NCBI RefSeq assembly: GCF_037975245.1 | Contig: NC_092569.1 | Span: 4,736,501 to 4,800,500 of the forward strand | Direction: 5' to 3' | Origin: Apostichopus japonicus | Taxonomy: Eukaryota > Echinodermata > Holothuroidea > Aspidochirotida > Stichopodidae | DNA length: 64,000 nt | Shown here: piece after piece, positions 47,160 to 58,830 of the stretch | Position numbering within the stretch: position 1 is the first letter of the stretch | Layout: every line of letters starts with the position of its first letter | Translations under genes and position numbers: made by a program | Notes under the pieces: model-generated | What the model was told of the DNA's origin: nothing | The model's input: only the letters and a program-made list of their open reading frames with translations | Database searches by the model: none

Positions 47160-49085
47160 TAAATGTAAGCTACTTGCAAGAGAGTCTGAAAATTTGGGGG
47201 ATTGACATTCCTCCTCCCACCCCCACTCCCCTGTGGCTGTGGCCCTGCTACGCAATGAAAAAATCCCATATATATAACATCATTACAGTTTGATTAATTA
47301 TGCAAGTGTGATTTTTAAAAGCAAAAAAAAAAAAACACTTTTGTTTTCAGTCATACTCAGATGTGGTTTGTGAAAGTTTTGGGACAAAAAAATGTTGTGG
47401 ATTGAATTAAACTGATAAATTACTCTCTAAAATAACCTTCACAGTGGTGCAAATGCCTATGAGTCTGTCTTTCAAGTTTGTCAGACTGCAGTCATAAGCT
47501 TATCTTGGGTAGGTTTTGGTAAACTTTCCGTGCTAACAACAGAAAGCAGCGTTTTAATTATATGTTATTATTAAACGATAAATGTACAGCAAGGACGACA
47601 TAGCATTTTATTTCCTACGTGACTGCTGCTCGTTTTCTTGAATTATTTAATCTACAGGGTGCTTTAAAAGTAACATTAACGGAATGCCTAATTACGATAA
47701 GTGAAAAACAGCTCACGTGGGATGGGGACATGTCTTAGGAATCCATAGTGTTATTCAATCTCTTTAGGGGAAGATAAAGGCATGACAAATGACGGAGGTG
47801 AGAGGATGGTACATCTGCAACCATTTTCCAAAAGACCAAAATTAATAAAACATTTTAATATAGATTTCCATTTAGAAAAACGGCACTTAGTTTGTACTAG
47901 CCAGTAAAGGGTTAATTAATATGCTCGAATAGGCTTGAGACGTTTATTTACTACTGATATATTTCAAAGGTGTATACCTAGCTCTGACGGCGATCTTTAA
48001 GGCACGACTGTTATTGACGTGGATGAGGAGTAGGCGGTTGTGTGTATGCATGCCTGACTGACTGACTCAATTGGGTGAAGGCTCTCATCATGATAATATA
48101 GGAACCTTACAATTACATTCTGAACAGTACCATTAAAGACCCAATTGGCCCCCCACGTGTTTGATCTAGTTTCTTTTCCGGTTGCAACATTATTAACAAT
48201 TCAGACCTTTACGTGATGGGCTCATTTTAATAAGTCCATACAATTTGTTATAGGTATGTGTGTGTGTATATGTATGTATGTATTTGTCTGAACTCATGTA
48301 TGGTAGTTTATCTGTTCATGACAATGTAGCCAGGCATAACTTATAAACCCTACCCTACCCCTTCCACCCCCCCCCCCCACAAAAAAAAGCTTTAGCAATT
48401 AATTTAACTCCCCATTTCCATTCCGATATGAAAGAGAAGAATAAAAGATAATTGTTCACATTTTCTGAGATTAAATAAGTGTTTCATTTTTGCATCTGGT
48501 GGGAAAGGAAAACTGTTACTTTAAATAGTAAAATTGATGACATAGTTCCTAGTTAATTCTGAAACTCATTTTAGGGATGTTTTTTTTTCTCTCAATTTTG
48601 GCCAACATTACCCTTTTTCATATGTATGGTAACTATTAAATATTCATGAGGTAAAAATCATGAACACATTGGCTTGATCCACCATAACACTTTGGCCCGA
48701 TATATTGAGAATCATTTGCTACAAATATTGAGAAGATGTAAGTCGGCCCAAAGTGGGATCAAAATTATATTGCTTTTGATGATCAATTTACTTTTTAATT
48801 GTTTTATTTACAAACCCCCAAAACACCAACAAAAATCACCATTTCTTTCAAGTAATTTTCAGCTCTTATTAGGGTTAAAAAATGATAAATATTTTGATAA
48901 TGATAATGTTAGGGCTATATTGCATACTGTATGTTTATTTTAAGAGTTTAATGTACATATAACTTAAACAACTAAACGCCCCAAAATGAATTTTTATACA
49001 ACTATTTTCTCCACCTTCTTCTCAATTCATTCTCAATTCATTTTGAAAACACTAAAATACCCTGGGTATTTCACTGCTGCCAGTT
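47160..49085. other. AT-rich non-coding stretch, nothing recognised
   Basis: There is a C12 tract at 48367-48378 followed by A8. An 89-codon frame at 48674-48943 is AT-rich with a TTG first codon and is unsupported. Confidence 0.5.
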
Positions 49086-49090
49086 GTTGA

Positions 49091-49333
49091 AACATTTCCC
49101 TTCACGCTGTTTGCCTGCTGTTCACCCATCTACGACCAACATGTAAATGTTACTCCGTCATAAAAACAAAAGCAATAATTCATGACCCTCTAATTTGTTC
49201 TCTCCAAATCCACGTCGTCAACATCATGAAACGAATGCTGCAGAACACACCCCGGGCTGCCAACGTGGTGTCCCGGCGTGAACAACCCAAAACTAGACCA
49301 CGGGCATTCAGACGCACCGTGGGGGTCGTTTAA
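49091..49333 (+). CDS. Open frame of 80 codons in a CpG-rich pocket
   Basis: This plus frame is open for 80 codons. The first ATG is internal, at 49228. The C-terminal part (after NIMKRML) is basic and Arg-rich and coincides with a CpG-rich patch at 49190-49370. The minus strand is also open there (49190-49375, 61 codons). It could be an exon end or just a GC-rich pocket. No family recognised. Confidence 0.17.
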   Translation, partial: NISLHAVCLLFTHLRPTCKCYSVIKTKAIIHDPLICSLQIHVVNIMKRMLQNTPRAANVVSRREQPKTRPRAFRRTVGVV

Positions 49334-49828
49334 CGTCGTCGGTACGGCAAAACACTTCTGTCCAGGTGATATCAAAACTCTCAGATATTAAAACCTACAC
49401 GTCTGTTACAGATGGCCGATTACTATATATACTATATATATATCAGTGAAGTATTATGTACATGTGGAATATAGCTACACATAATACACGGTCTTTAGAT
49501 GTGTGTACTGCATTGATTCTATATATATGCAAAAAGGGGGTGTTTCTTCTTCCCCCCCTACCCCTCCCCTTTAAAGATAAACTCGTTCACAAGCTGTGGA
49601 CTGAAGGGGGTGAATACCCTGTATATATGTATTCTTCCATTCAGGTTCCATAAATTATGCTGGTTTCTACAAACTATGATGCTAACATATCATTGACTTA
49701 TAATATGTTAGGTATACCACTAAAGTTACAAAGTTTAAAGTGAGTTGTAGTACCACTTGACTCAGTTAAAAATTAGTTATTTAATTTAATATAATTGAAA
49801 TAATTTGATGAATTTAAAAATGTCAGGA

Positions 49829-49856
49829 TGACCTCAGCATGACCTCGAGATGACCT
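49829..49856 (-). promoter_or_regulatory. Triple DR5-type nuclear receptor half-site array
   Basis: TGACCT occurs at 49829-49834, 49840-49845 and 49851-49856. The spacers are exactly 5 bases (CAGCA, CGAGA). On the minus strand this is AGGTCA-N5-AGGTCA-N5-AGGTCA. A direct repeat of AGGTCA spaced by 5 (DR5) is the classic element bound by RAR-RXR heterodimers. All three hexamers match the core perfectly. A chance 11-bp triplication is the alternative; no gene is identified nearby. Confidence 0.4.
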
Positions 49857-50151
49857 CAGAATAACAGGTGGTCACAGTAGCTAGAGCCTGTCAAATGGAC
49901 AGTTATCATTAACTTTAATACCTCTTTACCCTAGTTGGTCAAACTATACATTTCTAGGTTGTATTTGTTGCAATCAGACTATACTACATACCTAGGAGAC
50001 ATCTTGAGATTTATAATTTAAAACCCAATCTCTTATTAAACTTACCCCAAACTTGATCACCGGGAACAATGACATTAATTAGGCCCCAAAAAAATGTGTG
50101 ACATTTGTGAAAAGCAAATTGAAGATTACACTTAATCTGTATACACACAAA

Positions 50152-50298
50152 GGGTGTATCCCATAATGAGATGGGTGTATCCCATAATGTGGGGGTGTAC
50201 CCCACTATGTGGAGGGTGTACCCCACTATGAGAGGGGTTTATTCCACTATGCGTGGGTTGTAGTCCATTACCAGACGGGCGTATCCCATTATGAGTGA
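50152..50298. repeat. Minisatellite, 21 bp x 7
   Basis: Units of the form GGGTGTATCCCATAATGAGAT are almost all exactly 21 bp, so all share one reading frame. On the minus strand the frame is open through the array and would encode a heptad-like HSGVHPP repeat (within 50132-50320). Later units are more diverged than the first four. Confidence 0.9.
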
Positions 50299-50629
50299 AT
50301 ATTACACATGGCTTGGTCAAAAGAGTGACACATATGAAGTGACAATTTACAAAACCTTGTGCAAACTATATACAGTAGCTTTAAGTCTATTATGTATGAA
50401 GGAATAGTAAGATTAAACTTGTACTGGACTAAAATTTGATCTTGAATCTTATTTAGACACACTTCTTTAAACGATAATTACCAGCAAAACAAGCAGGCTG
50501 TCAACAGTCCAGATGTTGCACAAATTTGGGGGTACTGAAGGTATATCTATATGCAAGTGTTATATGGTACTAGACAGCTGAGCACACATTTTGCAAGACA
50601 TACAAATCTAGAGTGAGTTCAGCTGTACG

Positions 50630-50643
50630 AGGGGGGGGGGGGG
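50630..50643. repeat. G(14) tract
   Basis: A homopolymer G run in otherwise AT-rich sequence. Confidence 0.85.
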
Positions 50644-51009
50644 TGTATAGGCTTGAGCTATTTGTAAACTGTTTTGAGTCATTTAAGTACCTTATAGGCA
50701 GTCCATAGCGATTCACAAATAATATAGAAAGGATTCCAAAGTATAAATGGTCAACTGATATAGCAGCAGATCACTAAATGTCAAAAAAAATTGTGATTCA
50801 ATAAACTATAGCTACTTTAAACTTGACGATTGTGTACCATTTTCTTAAGGGAGATTGTACTATCCCCTTTATTTCTCATAGAGCTGCTTAAAATCCTTTC
50901 TCATTTCAGTATTTCTTGTCTATCTTATCTGTTATTTTGGACCATATCTTAACTGTTGAATAAAAGCTTTTTACCTTATGGTCAGTGGCCTTGTTAACAG
51001 TATCTCTGT

Positions 51010-51669
51010 GTGGAGGTAGGGTGGAAGGGGTGGAGAGAGGGAGGGGTGGACAAAGGGAGGGGTGGAGGGAGGGAGGGGTGGACGGAGGGAGAGGTGGAGG
51101 GATGGAGGGAGGGGTGGAGGAAGGGCGAGAAGGAGGGGGATAACTGCATACAGAGAAGAAAGACAGTCCAGACTGCGAAGATTCAAAAGTTTCCCTATGA
51201 CCATCTCAGCCCAAATCTGCTCTCATTCCCAAAAGCTAAGCCAGTACTACAAACATTAAAATTTCAACTTTACACGATAGTAGAATTATTAGGCAAATGT
51301 TGTGTCCAAAGTATGGGATGCTGCAGGGGGGATGCATGCAGTATGCTGCAGGGGACTTCATGCAGCATGCTGCAGGGGGCTGTATGCAGCAATGCTGCAG
51401 GGGGCTGCATGCAGCATCCTGCGGGGGATGCATGCAGCATGCTGCAGGGGAGATGCATGCAGCATCCTGCAGCTCCAGAGTCTGCACAGGATGCAATCTT
51501 TTCAAACTACTTTGAATACGTTTCAATACAGCACTACTGGTCTGCCGACTTAAAAAAAAAAAATGTTTTAGCTGAGCTGCTGCAGCTTTTCCTTCTCAAC
51601 AGCGATGCCTTAAAATTATCTGTTATAACCGCTTTCGTCACTGGACCTAATGGCCTCTCGAGGAGATGA
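51010..51669 (+). CDS. Longest open frame in the window (219 codons), repeat-driven; coding doubtful
   Basis: The frame starts at a codon near 51010 that is GTG rather than ATG. Residues 1-45 are Gly/Glu/Trp/Arg-rich, encoded by the G-rich minisatellite. Residues 46-100 are non-repetitive. Residues 101-155 repeat CSMLQG/CMQHPAG-like units encoded by the 25-bp array. The last 60 are non-repetitive and Leu-rich. Because two arrays with few possible stops supply about half the length, the frame may be accidental. The two unique segments (about 55 and 60 codons) would be the parts to test. No family recognised. Confidence 0.2.
   Translation: MEVGWKGWREGGVDKGRGGGREGWTEGEVEGWREGWRKGEKEGDNCIQRRKTVQTAKIQKFPYDHLSPNLLSFPKAKPVLQTLKFQLYTIVELLGKCCVQSMGCCRGDACSMLQGTSCSMLQGAVCSNAAGGCMQHPAGDACSMLQGRCMQHPAAPESAQDAIFSNYFEYVSIQHYWSADLKKKNVLAELLQLFLLNSDALKLSVITAFVTGPNGLSRR
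51012..51140 (+). repeat. G-rich purine minisatellite, about 12 bp unit
   Basis: Units such as GGGAGGGGTGGA recur about ten times with variants. There are many GGG and GGGG runs at short spacing, so the strand could form G-quadruplexes. Confidence 0.9.
51319..51475. repeat. Minisatellite, about 25 bp x 6
   Basis: GCTGCAGGGG recurs at 51320, 51345, 51369, 51394, about 51418 (variant CTGCGGGG), 51441 and, truncated, 51466. Each unit also has an ATGCATGCAGCAT-like palindromic part. The array is therefore full of self-complementary GCATGC and CTGCAG sites. Confidence 0.9.
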
Positions 51670-52534
51670 CCAGTCCAATATCTTTCTCCTCTTCTTGTTT
51701 GGACAATCAAAGAAGATATTGCATCTTCATATAATTACTCTCCCATGATCAAAACGAACCCCATATCCCATGCATCACCTGTTCGTCCGTTTCACGAATG
51801 ACAAATTCCCATGTCAGTTTTATTACAATTTTGGTCAGGACGATTAATCTCAAAACTGTGGTTTCCCTTGCACACCTTCCATTTTTAGCTTATTAACGAC
51901 TATCAAATGTTTACATTAACAGTCCCCTTGCCATATTTGCATTTATGATAGGATTCTAGAACAACGGGTGGGCTACCATCACTCAACATGTCAGAGGATT
52001 AACGCTTCCCTAACTCTCGACCCCTTGGGACGTCGTCCATGTTAAATGTACATGTATTAATACGTATCTATGTATTAATTCTGCGGCGTGTATTATAATC
52101 TCTTCTCACAGAACAAACAAGGAAATAAAATAAAATAAATGCAAAAGAAGACAACAAAAAAAAAAACAGAAACAGAAAAAAAACGCCGAAACAACAAAAG
52201 TCCCTTTTCCCCCCCGATCGACACAAAGGATTCTGGTTAAACCTTTGGATATATATATATATTATTTTTTTTCAAAAGAGATTTTCCAACTCCATCACCA
52301 GAGTTCTAGGGCTCAGAGTCGTGTAAATAACTTAATGCTCTCAGTAGGACAGAAAAAGAAACAAAAAGATCGGCTTCTTAAGGAAGATAATGACTTAAAA
52401 AACCCAGGTTCATAGATTTTTATCTGGAATTATCCTGCATTTTTCTTAAAAATTTTATGAACTGTGTAGGTGGTGCTCAGCTTGAAACTGGATTACAGGG
52501 TGTAATTAAAAGTGCTCGAGGAAAAACAACCCGT

Positions 52535-52770
52535 TTGGTTATCATGTGCATTAAAACACTGTTGGCACTCACATTGAAAGGATGAAGAAAACAAAACTGG
52601 TGGGGGGGGAGTAAAAGGTTTCACCTCCTGTGACATTACAGATTTACAAAATGGCAGCTATATCTCCCCCCCCCCACTTTCCCTCACCTCCTCCCTTCCA
52701 TTACAACTCATGAAATCAGGTATTCTCCCAAACGATGGAAGATTTTCCTCTGACATTTGGGATCGCTGTT
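52535..52770 (+). repeat. Copy B of the dispersed repeat family
   Basis: AACACTGTTGGCACTCACATT (matching the CAGTGTTGACACTGACATT block of D) is followed by AAAAGGTTTCACCTCCTGTG, ACATTACAGATTTACAAAAT, GGCAGCTAT and a C tract. Then comes CAGGTATTCTC..TTTGACATTT-like sequence also seen in copy C. A 78-codon plus frame (52710-52946) starts in its 3' part and is unsupported. Confidence 0.55.
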
Positions 52771-53722
52771 CATCTCTTAGACTCTCTATCATACGAACTA
52801 GTTCGACGATGACTATGGGTCAACTGGTTTTCTCCTTTTTTGAATTATCCAACCCTATGAACTCTTCAGAACCATGTACCCTAATTTACCAAGTGTTAAT
52901 CTGGTTCCAGCATGACGTTACAGCGATTGCTGAAAAAAAATTGTGAAATACTTAAAGCAAAAAATTATATCCCAATAATATGTCATGTAGTAAAACAATT
53001 TTTGGTTTAATTCTTAGTTCAATTTGCACAACAAGAAGAAAATTAAAAGAAATGAATTTTTTTTAAAACTGCCAATTTGCTAGAGCCTTTTTTTGCATAC
53101 AATATGTCCATAATTGAATCTCACAGGAAACAGCTGTCGATAGGGAAAAAAATATTTCTCGATCCCGTATAAAGCTTATCTCGTTAACGTTATTCAACGG
53201 CCATAATTAGCGACATACTTCGCTGACTTACAATTTCCATAAAGTGTGATTTCATTCTTTTTTCACTCTGTTGCTAGGCTAAGGTGACCGTAATTACACA
53301 AAGCAGTTGCTTAATACAGTCAAGTTCTTGAAACAGCTGCACGATACTTAATTAATTTATGGACTGTTTTGACCATGCAAAAAGAATGTCATGGCTCTCT
53401 CAATTGCTTTTAAACAAATAAAATTGCAGACATTTTGCAAGAATTGTTAAGGCTATAGGCCCAAAAAGTATTCGTTGAAGATGCTATGCTAATTCCTATA
53501 ATTAATATGTGGTGATGAGGATGTTCAAGAAGCCATGAACCATCCACCTCCCCCCCCCCCACCCCCAAAAAAAACATGGCATAAAGCCATAGCCTTTTAT
53601 TACTTTTCACAACCGATTGATTTATGCTGTTAAGTTTCATCTCACAATTCTAAACCACTTTGTTAGTGTTTAACTAATCTTATCATGGTGTACTAGTAAT
53701 TCTAAGCCAGGGAATCATTATA

Positions 53723-54026
53723 GTAATAATAATAATAATAATAATAATCAGGATTTAATTTTATGACGCTTAAGCGACCACCAATGTGGGAGAAGCCCGC
53801 AAGGGCATATGGATTACAACTTACATATTGGTGGCTTCCAATTCAACATTTGAACTCAAATTTGGAATCTTTTCAAATTAGAAAGTCGTTTCCTATGGGA
53901 AAACCGTAGACTGCTCTTTGATTAAATAACCACCTTACTATGACCAGGCCGGGAATCGAACCTCCCGATTGCTAAGCCTTATTGCTTCAAATGCCACAAT
54001 CTTTATCCACTCGGCCATAGCACCGG
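53723..54026 (-). mobile_element. tRNA-derived SINE, decayed, minus orientation
   Basis: On the minus strand the 5' end reads GGTGCTATGGCCGAGTGG. It has an A box (TGGCCGAGTGG, 54007-54017) and, 55 bases on, a B box (GGTTCGATTCC, 53952-53962), matching RNA polymerase III internal promoters of a Ser/Leu-type tRNA. The acceptor and T stems do not pair properly and no CCA or anticodon arm is clean, so it is not a working tRNA. A body of about 200 bp follows and ends in an (ATT)n tail at 53723-53748. The length of about 300 bp suits a SINE. No clear target-site duplication was found. Confidence 0.75.
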
Positions 54027-54152
54027 TTAATAGTGTAAAAAAAAGAAATATTGTAAAAATTTACATAGCAGTGTTGAAGGCTATGAACTTTGTCTCTCAT
54101 CAAATACTTTAGTTCCTGTACATGAAAACTGCAACATACGTAAAGCTGTTTA

Positions 54153-54606
54153 ATGTTTATGTGTCTTGGCAATTTGCCCATTTTGCATAGCAACTTGCAC
54201 GCGATATCTGACAAAAACAAAAGCGGAGCTGTAATATGTAGCATATATGATTTCAGCATAATTAAGGCCAGCCCTGATGCCTTGGCTAAAATTACAGAAA
54301 GGTTACGAAAAACATTACAAATCACAGGACAGTTATAAGAACCAAACTGGACCGCTCCAGACCCAAATACACAACAATTATCTAGCAAAGAAAGATTTTC
54401 ATAAGAAGGCTACTTACTTTATCATTAAGATGTGGCTAAATGAGGATGAGGATTTTGCCTCACCTCCCAGACTAAAGTTCAAAATTCAAGGAGACTTTCA
54501 AGAACGAGGAATGAGAGGTTTATCCATTTCCCAACTGTCCGCCTACTATTCCATGTGGTGTGGGACTGATACAATTTTAAATTTAAAACCAACTTTTGCA
54601 GGTTAG
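54153..54606 (+). CDS. Region with overlapping open frames (61 and 109 codons), coding doubtful
   Basis: Two plus frames overlap: 54153-54338 (61 codons from ATG, mixed polar peptide with SGAVICSIYDFSIIKASPDA) and 54277-54606 (109 codons from ATG, Lys/Gln-rich N-terminus, then NEDEDFASPPRLKFKIQGDF). A minus frame (53987-54388) is open too but runs into the SINE, so it is likely spurious. A clean donor, GGAGACAG|GTAAGT, lies at 54639/54640, just past the stop at 54604-54606. No family recognised. Confidence 0.2.
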
Positions 54607-55003
54607 ATTAAAAAATTAATGATTAGAGTGCGTGGAGACAGGTAAGTAAAGATTGCAGTAAATACAACAAGGTAATTCAAATTTAGCCTAGTTTCTCCAT
54701 CCTTTTTCTACCGAGGAATTGATCTTTTGTTTTCAGGACAAAACAGTTACCAGGTACATTAAAGCCTGCGGCTCCTATACTATGTTAAAACATGTCGTTG
54801 TCATCGTTTGGTCAACAATATTTGTCACTACTGCTCACAGTTTGCCTCTATAACGAAACAGATCCGAGCAAATAATCCAACACTTACATGAATAAAACTT
54901 AAATATACAAGATTAAGATTAAAGAGCCCTAAAAATACACATATATGTTCCAATTAATCTAACTTTTCTTTGAGGGTTTATATTACACTGGCATGGTTCA
55001 CAT

Positions 55004-55005
<2 letters not shown>

Positions 55006-55069
<64 letters not shown>

Positions 55070-55076
55070 TATATAT
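55006..55076. repeat. (TA)n microsatellite, about 70 bp
   Basis: A nearly pure TA run, among the longest in the window. The Ile/Tyr frames over it are artefacts. Confidence 0.95.
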
Positions 55077-55079
55077 TTC

Positions 55080-56500
55080 CCATACAATGTTTGTTGCTAT
55101 AAGTATATATACTTACATGGCAATGATACGATGTACCGCGCAAACCTGCAACTGCCAGGCTGGACGATCTATGCGGTTCAAATTTCACCTACGCTGTCAG
55201 TCTGAAACTAGGCAACCCTTTAAACAGTAAATACAACAACCTCATGAACCTACATCACATTCAGTACACAACTGGAAACCTTTAGGTAGGGATCAAATCA
55301 CACCACAGAGATCTTTGAAAGTTTTCCGAGCAGTGGACGAGGAAATAACTATTTGTCGTAGTGCGATCGACTTGACCAAGACAATTTATTTTACCGACAA
55401 TTTAATACATCGGGAGGGAGAGATATGAATCATATGCATTAGAAATTGTTGAAGAAGTTGTCACCATCGCAGGAAAAAAAATGACTTTTCAGTTTTTATT
55501 TGCCTTCTTTCTCCCTTTCTTTCATTCCAATTTTTTTTTTTCTTTTTTTCTTAAACCCGGTGTTGGTGTAAGTCCTTTAAGACTTATTGACGAGCTTGAG
55601 GGCAGGTCGGGACTGTATTAACCCACAATCACATCTCAAATCAAAAAGCTGAAAGGGACAAGAAAGAGTCTCTCCTTGAATGCTGTGCACACCCTACCCA
55701 TGGCCAAACCCACTGTACACAACTGACAATAATCCAATGAGTAAACAGGCAGTCATTTAAATCTGGTCGGATTTAATCAACCTACCACAAAAGGCAAAAG
55801 TGGGAAGGAACAGTTGCAGGTTGAAAGGAAAGAGAAGAAAAAAAGAAAGAAAAATTCATACCAATGTACCAAGCCATATACATCGCCTAAACCTTCGGGC
55901 TAAGCAGTGACGGCTTCCCTTTTTTTTTCTTCTCCCTTTCTTTCTTTATATTTTTTTCCTTTTCTTAAGTCGAAAATATTTTTCCAAAATTGATGGCAGG
56001 GGAGAGAGAGAGAGAGACTCTTTCCACCTAAAGAGTTGTGGAGCACAAAATCAAATAATAGCAGCAATATTTTTCTTCATAGACAGAAATGTTTCCTTTT
56101 CATTTATAACTTGTGATGGCAAATAAATGTTTCTAAAGATTTTTGTTTTCATAAGTTACTTTTGCCCAGGGCTCTTCTTTTCCTACTTAACTTTGAAATA
56201 ACATCGACTGATAGAGAGACAGACTTCTCGAGGGGGGGAAGGGGGAAAAAAAAGAGAGAGGTAGGTTTGACACATTTACCTTAATAATGCTATCATCGGT
56301 GATTCGAAATTGCTTGTTATTTCACGGCTGCGAGAAGTCATGCTGAAGTTACCAAAGAGTGATGTTTACACCTATGAATTACATCGTTATTACTGTATGC
56401 TTTTTACCTATTCTGTCGTGGTGGGATGACTTTGCTATGATTTTTCCAACAATGCAGATTGTGACCATTTCTTAACGCTATTTTTTTTTAATTTACAGAA
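55080..56500. other. Non-coding stretch with pyrimidine and purine tracts
   Basis: There are pyrimidine tracts at 55505-55553 and 55915-55968, and GA at 55998-56011. No gene is supported. Confidence 0.5.
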
Positions 56501-56502
56501 TA

Positions 56503-56546
56503 GTAAATATATAAATATAAATATAAATATTAATATATATACATAT

Positions 56547-56609
<63 letters not shown>

Positions 56610-56638
56610 CATATAAATATACATAAACACCTACACAT

Positions 56639-56701
<63 letters not shown>
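56503..56701. repeat. TA/TATAAA microsatellite, about 200 bp
   Basis: It begins with ATAAAT units and becomes nearly pure TA. The longest simple-repeat block in the window. Confidence 0.95.
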
Positions 56702-56702
<1 letters not shown>

Positions 56703-56704
56703 TA

Positions 56705-58390
56705 CAAGGGTCCCTTCACCTTCCCCTTCCCCTTCATCAATTCCCACCTTCTTTCCAAGCTCTTCCTGCCTTTTTCCCACTCTGAAAGAAAATGAAGGAA
56801 TTTCCCTTAATACACCACTTGCACAATATTCATTCTAACTAGTTACATTATCACTGGGAAAACAGTTGCAACTGCAGTCAGTGAACTATTGACCTTACTC
56901 AAAGGTACAGATTTATCAAGCCTTATCAAGTTATATATGCTGTTCTCCCTCTATTTCCCCTCCCTCTCTTTCTCTGTACAGTACAGTATGAAATATATGA
57001 ACAATATGTCAATCTTTAATTTGTACGCAATTTACCACAATCATATTTTCTCAGTTTTCTACAATTTTTCAAGTCAACATATGAGGAAAAAGGTAAAGAA
57101 AAAAAAACTGTAACAATACTCTAACAGGAAATGATGTTTTATGATAGAGACCTTTTAATCTTTGCAGAACAGGATGCAACATGCTAGCTAATGGCTTTGA
57201 ACAGGAAATACCCAACCATGCGTAGAAATATTGGGAATACTGAAACTATTTTTGACATTGTAGGCAAGACAACAACAAAACTCAAAACGAAATAAAAAAG
57301 GATTTATCTCAAACATATTCAACTTCCTCCATTGCATATACATACATGGGATTAATAGATAATCCTTACCGAGAATTTAAAAAAAAAAAAAAAAAAAAAA
57401 TTGGAAGCACGTTCATGTCAATGAAGATAACGGCAGAAATAATTTATAAGTCGATTCAACGAAAGTTAGCAGTCTAGTTGAGACAAGAATTAATAAGTTA
57501 TTTTCTAATGTGTTTTATCAGATGAAAACAAATATGGCCCTATCAGGCTAACAAGGCTCTCTCTCACCCAACAGAGGGAGCTATACAAGAAATTGTTGAG
57601 AGCAGCTAACTAAGTTATCGACCATTCGGCCATGATTTAATAGCTCTGAAGACAAGAAACTTCCCCATTTTCTTGATTACAAGTCTTTCTCTGGGGGAAA
57701 TGATTTTCTTTGCTGGACCAATTTCAGCGCCAACGCTTGGCAGAAATGCAGTCTGGCTATCTCACGTTACCGGCAAATTGGGAAAATTTCAGTCCTTGTG
57801 GGCAAAAAGGCAGGATAAGAGGATGTCAGGCCATTGATCTGTAGCTTAAACTAGGTTTTCCGAGAGACTTGTCAATCCTGGTCAATCTGTGTCAAGGAAA
57901 GGTTAATGTGGACCGTTTTTGTTGTTATTGTTTTTCCTTCTTCTGACGTTAAAAAAGTGACCGTACCACCATCATCAATCAGTACTTAACCCAATCTACT
58001 CCCCAAGAATTTTTTTTTTAAGGGGATTCCTAATTCTGCTTCAAGCTTGATGTGGATATATCAGTATTAGTTCACTTTCGATATAATATTTACTGTTTAT
58101 AGTAATCTTAGAATTATATACCACTAACCGTATGTTCAGATGTACCAGCGTGTCACATGTGAAAGGAAAAGCGGTTGGCCATGGGGTGGTATACCGATGC
58201 TACCATTTCTCTCTATATCATTGTTTTGAAAGCTGGTAAATGGGGTACCGCAAGTCATTCAGTCAACAGCTAACGGGAGGAAAAGCTTACGGAACACGTA
58301 CCGTGACTAAACATATTATATATGTTACATATCCTGGGTCACGCATACCCGCTGTGTTAATATATTATTAAACGGGTTTATTGTGACCAC
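56705..58390. other. AT-rich non-coding stretch, nothing recognised
   Basis: An A22 tract occupies 57379-57400. No gene is supported. Confidence 0.5.
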
Positions 58391-58394
58391 CCCA

Positions 58395-58640
58395 ACTAAC
58401 CTTCACGATCTGAAGGCTTTTGGTTTTCCTTTTCATATTTTCAGGGTAGAAATGTTAATGTCAGTGTCAACACTGAAACCAAATGCCATCATTAGTGCAT
58501 GTTAATTGCTTTATTATTTTACAATTAGCAATTGCAAAACCCATTATTTAAAATACATGTAAATCAAGACAGACATGAACCATTGAAAGCACTCACATGT
58601 GACTCGATGATGTCATAGTTAGACTTGTCCAAGTCTTCAG
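58395..58640 (-). repeat. Copy D of the dispersed repeat family
   Basis: Read on the minus strand: AGACTTGGACAAGTCT, then CTATGACATCATCGAGTCAC, GGGTTTTGCAATTGC, GCAATTAACATGC, AATGATGGCATTTGG, and TTTCAGTGTTGACACTGACA. Copy C (62.49-62.71 kb) has the same blocks in the same order, including GGGCTTTGCAATTGC and GCAATTAACAC. This is the best pairwise match in the family. Confidence 0.65.
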
Positions 58641-58796
58641 CTTTGGATATTCAACCAACCATACATACCTTGTTTAAGTTGATATGAGTATACTAATCAA
58701 TTGTTGGTATCAGTGTACCACAATAAAATAGTTATGTAATATTAACTAGACTGCATTAACAAAACCATGCATCACTATGAACTATACTATGATGTC

Positions 58797-58799
<3 letters not shown>

Positions 58800-58827
<28 letters not shown>
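58800..58827. repeat. (AT)n microsatellite
   Basis: A pure AT run of 14 units. Confidence 0.95.

Positions 58828-58829
<2 letters not shown>

Positions 58830-58830
<1 letters not shown>

Noticed and set aside
47998-48012. TAAGGCACG resembling the miR-124 seed region
   Set aside because: The match stops after nine bases and no precursor-like fold is visible.
49190-49375. GC-rich minus frame of 61 codons
   Set aside because: The plus strand is equally open over the CpG-rich pocket, and neither strand shows a motif.
53987-54388. 133-codon minus frame
   Set aside because: It begins at TTG and runs into the tRNA-like head of the SINE, so it crosses an element boundary.
27410-54650. GGAGACAGGTAAG shared by 27.42 and 54.64 kb, with loosely similar flanks
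   Set aside because: Similarity is limited to about 13 bases plus scattered matches, which chance and the donor consensus can explain.
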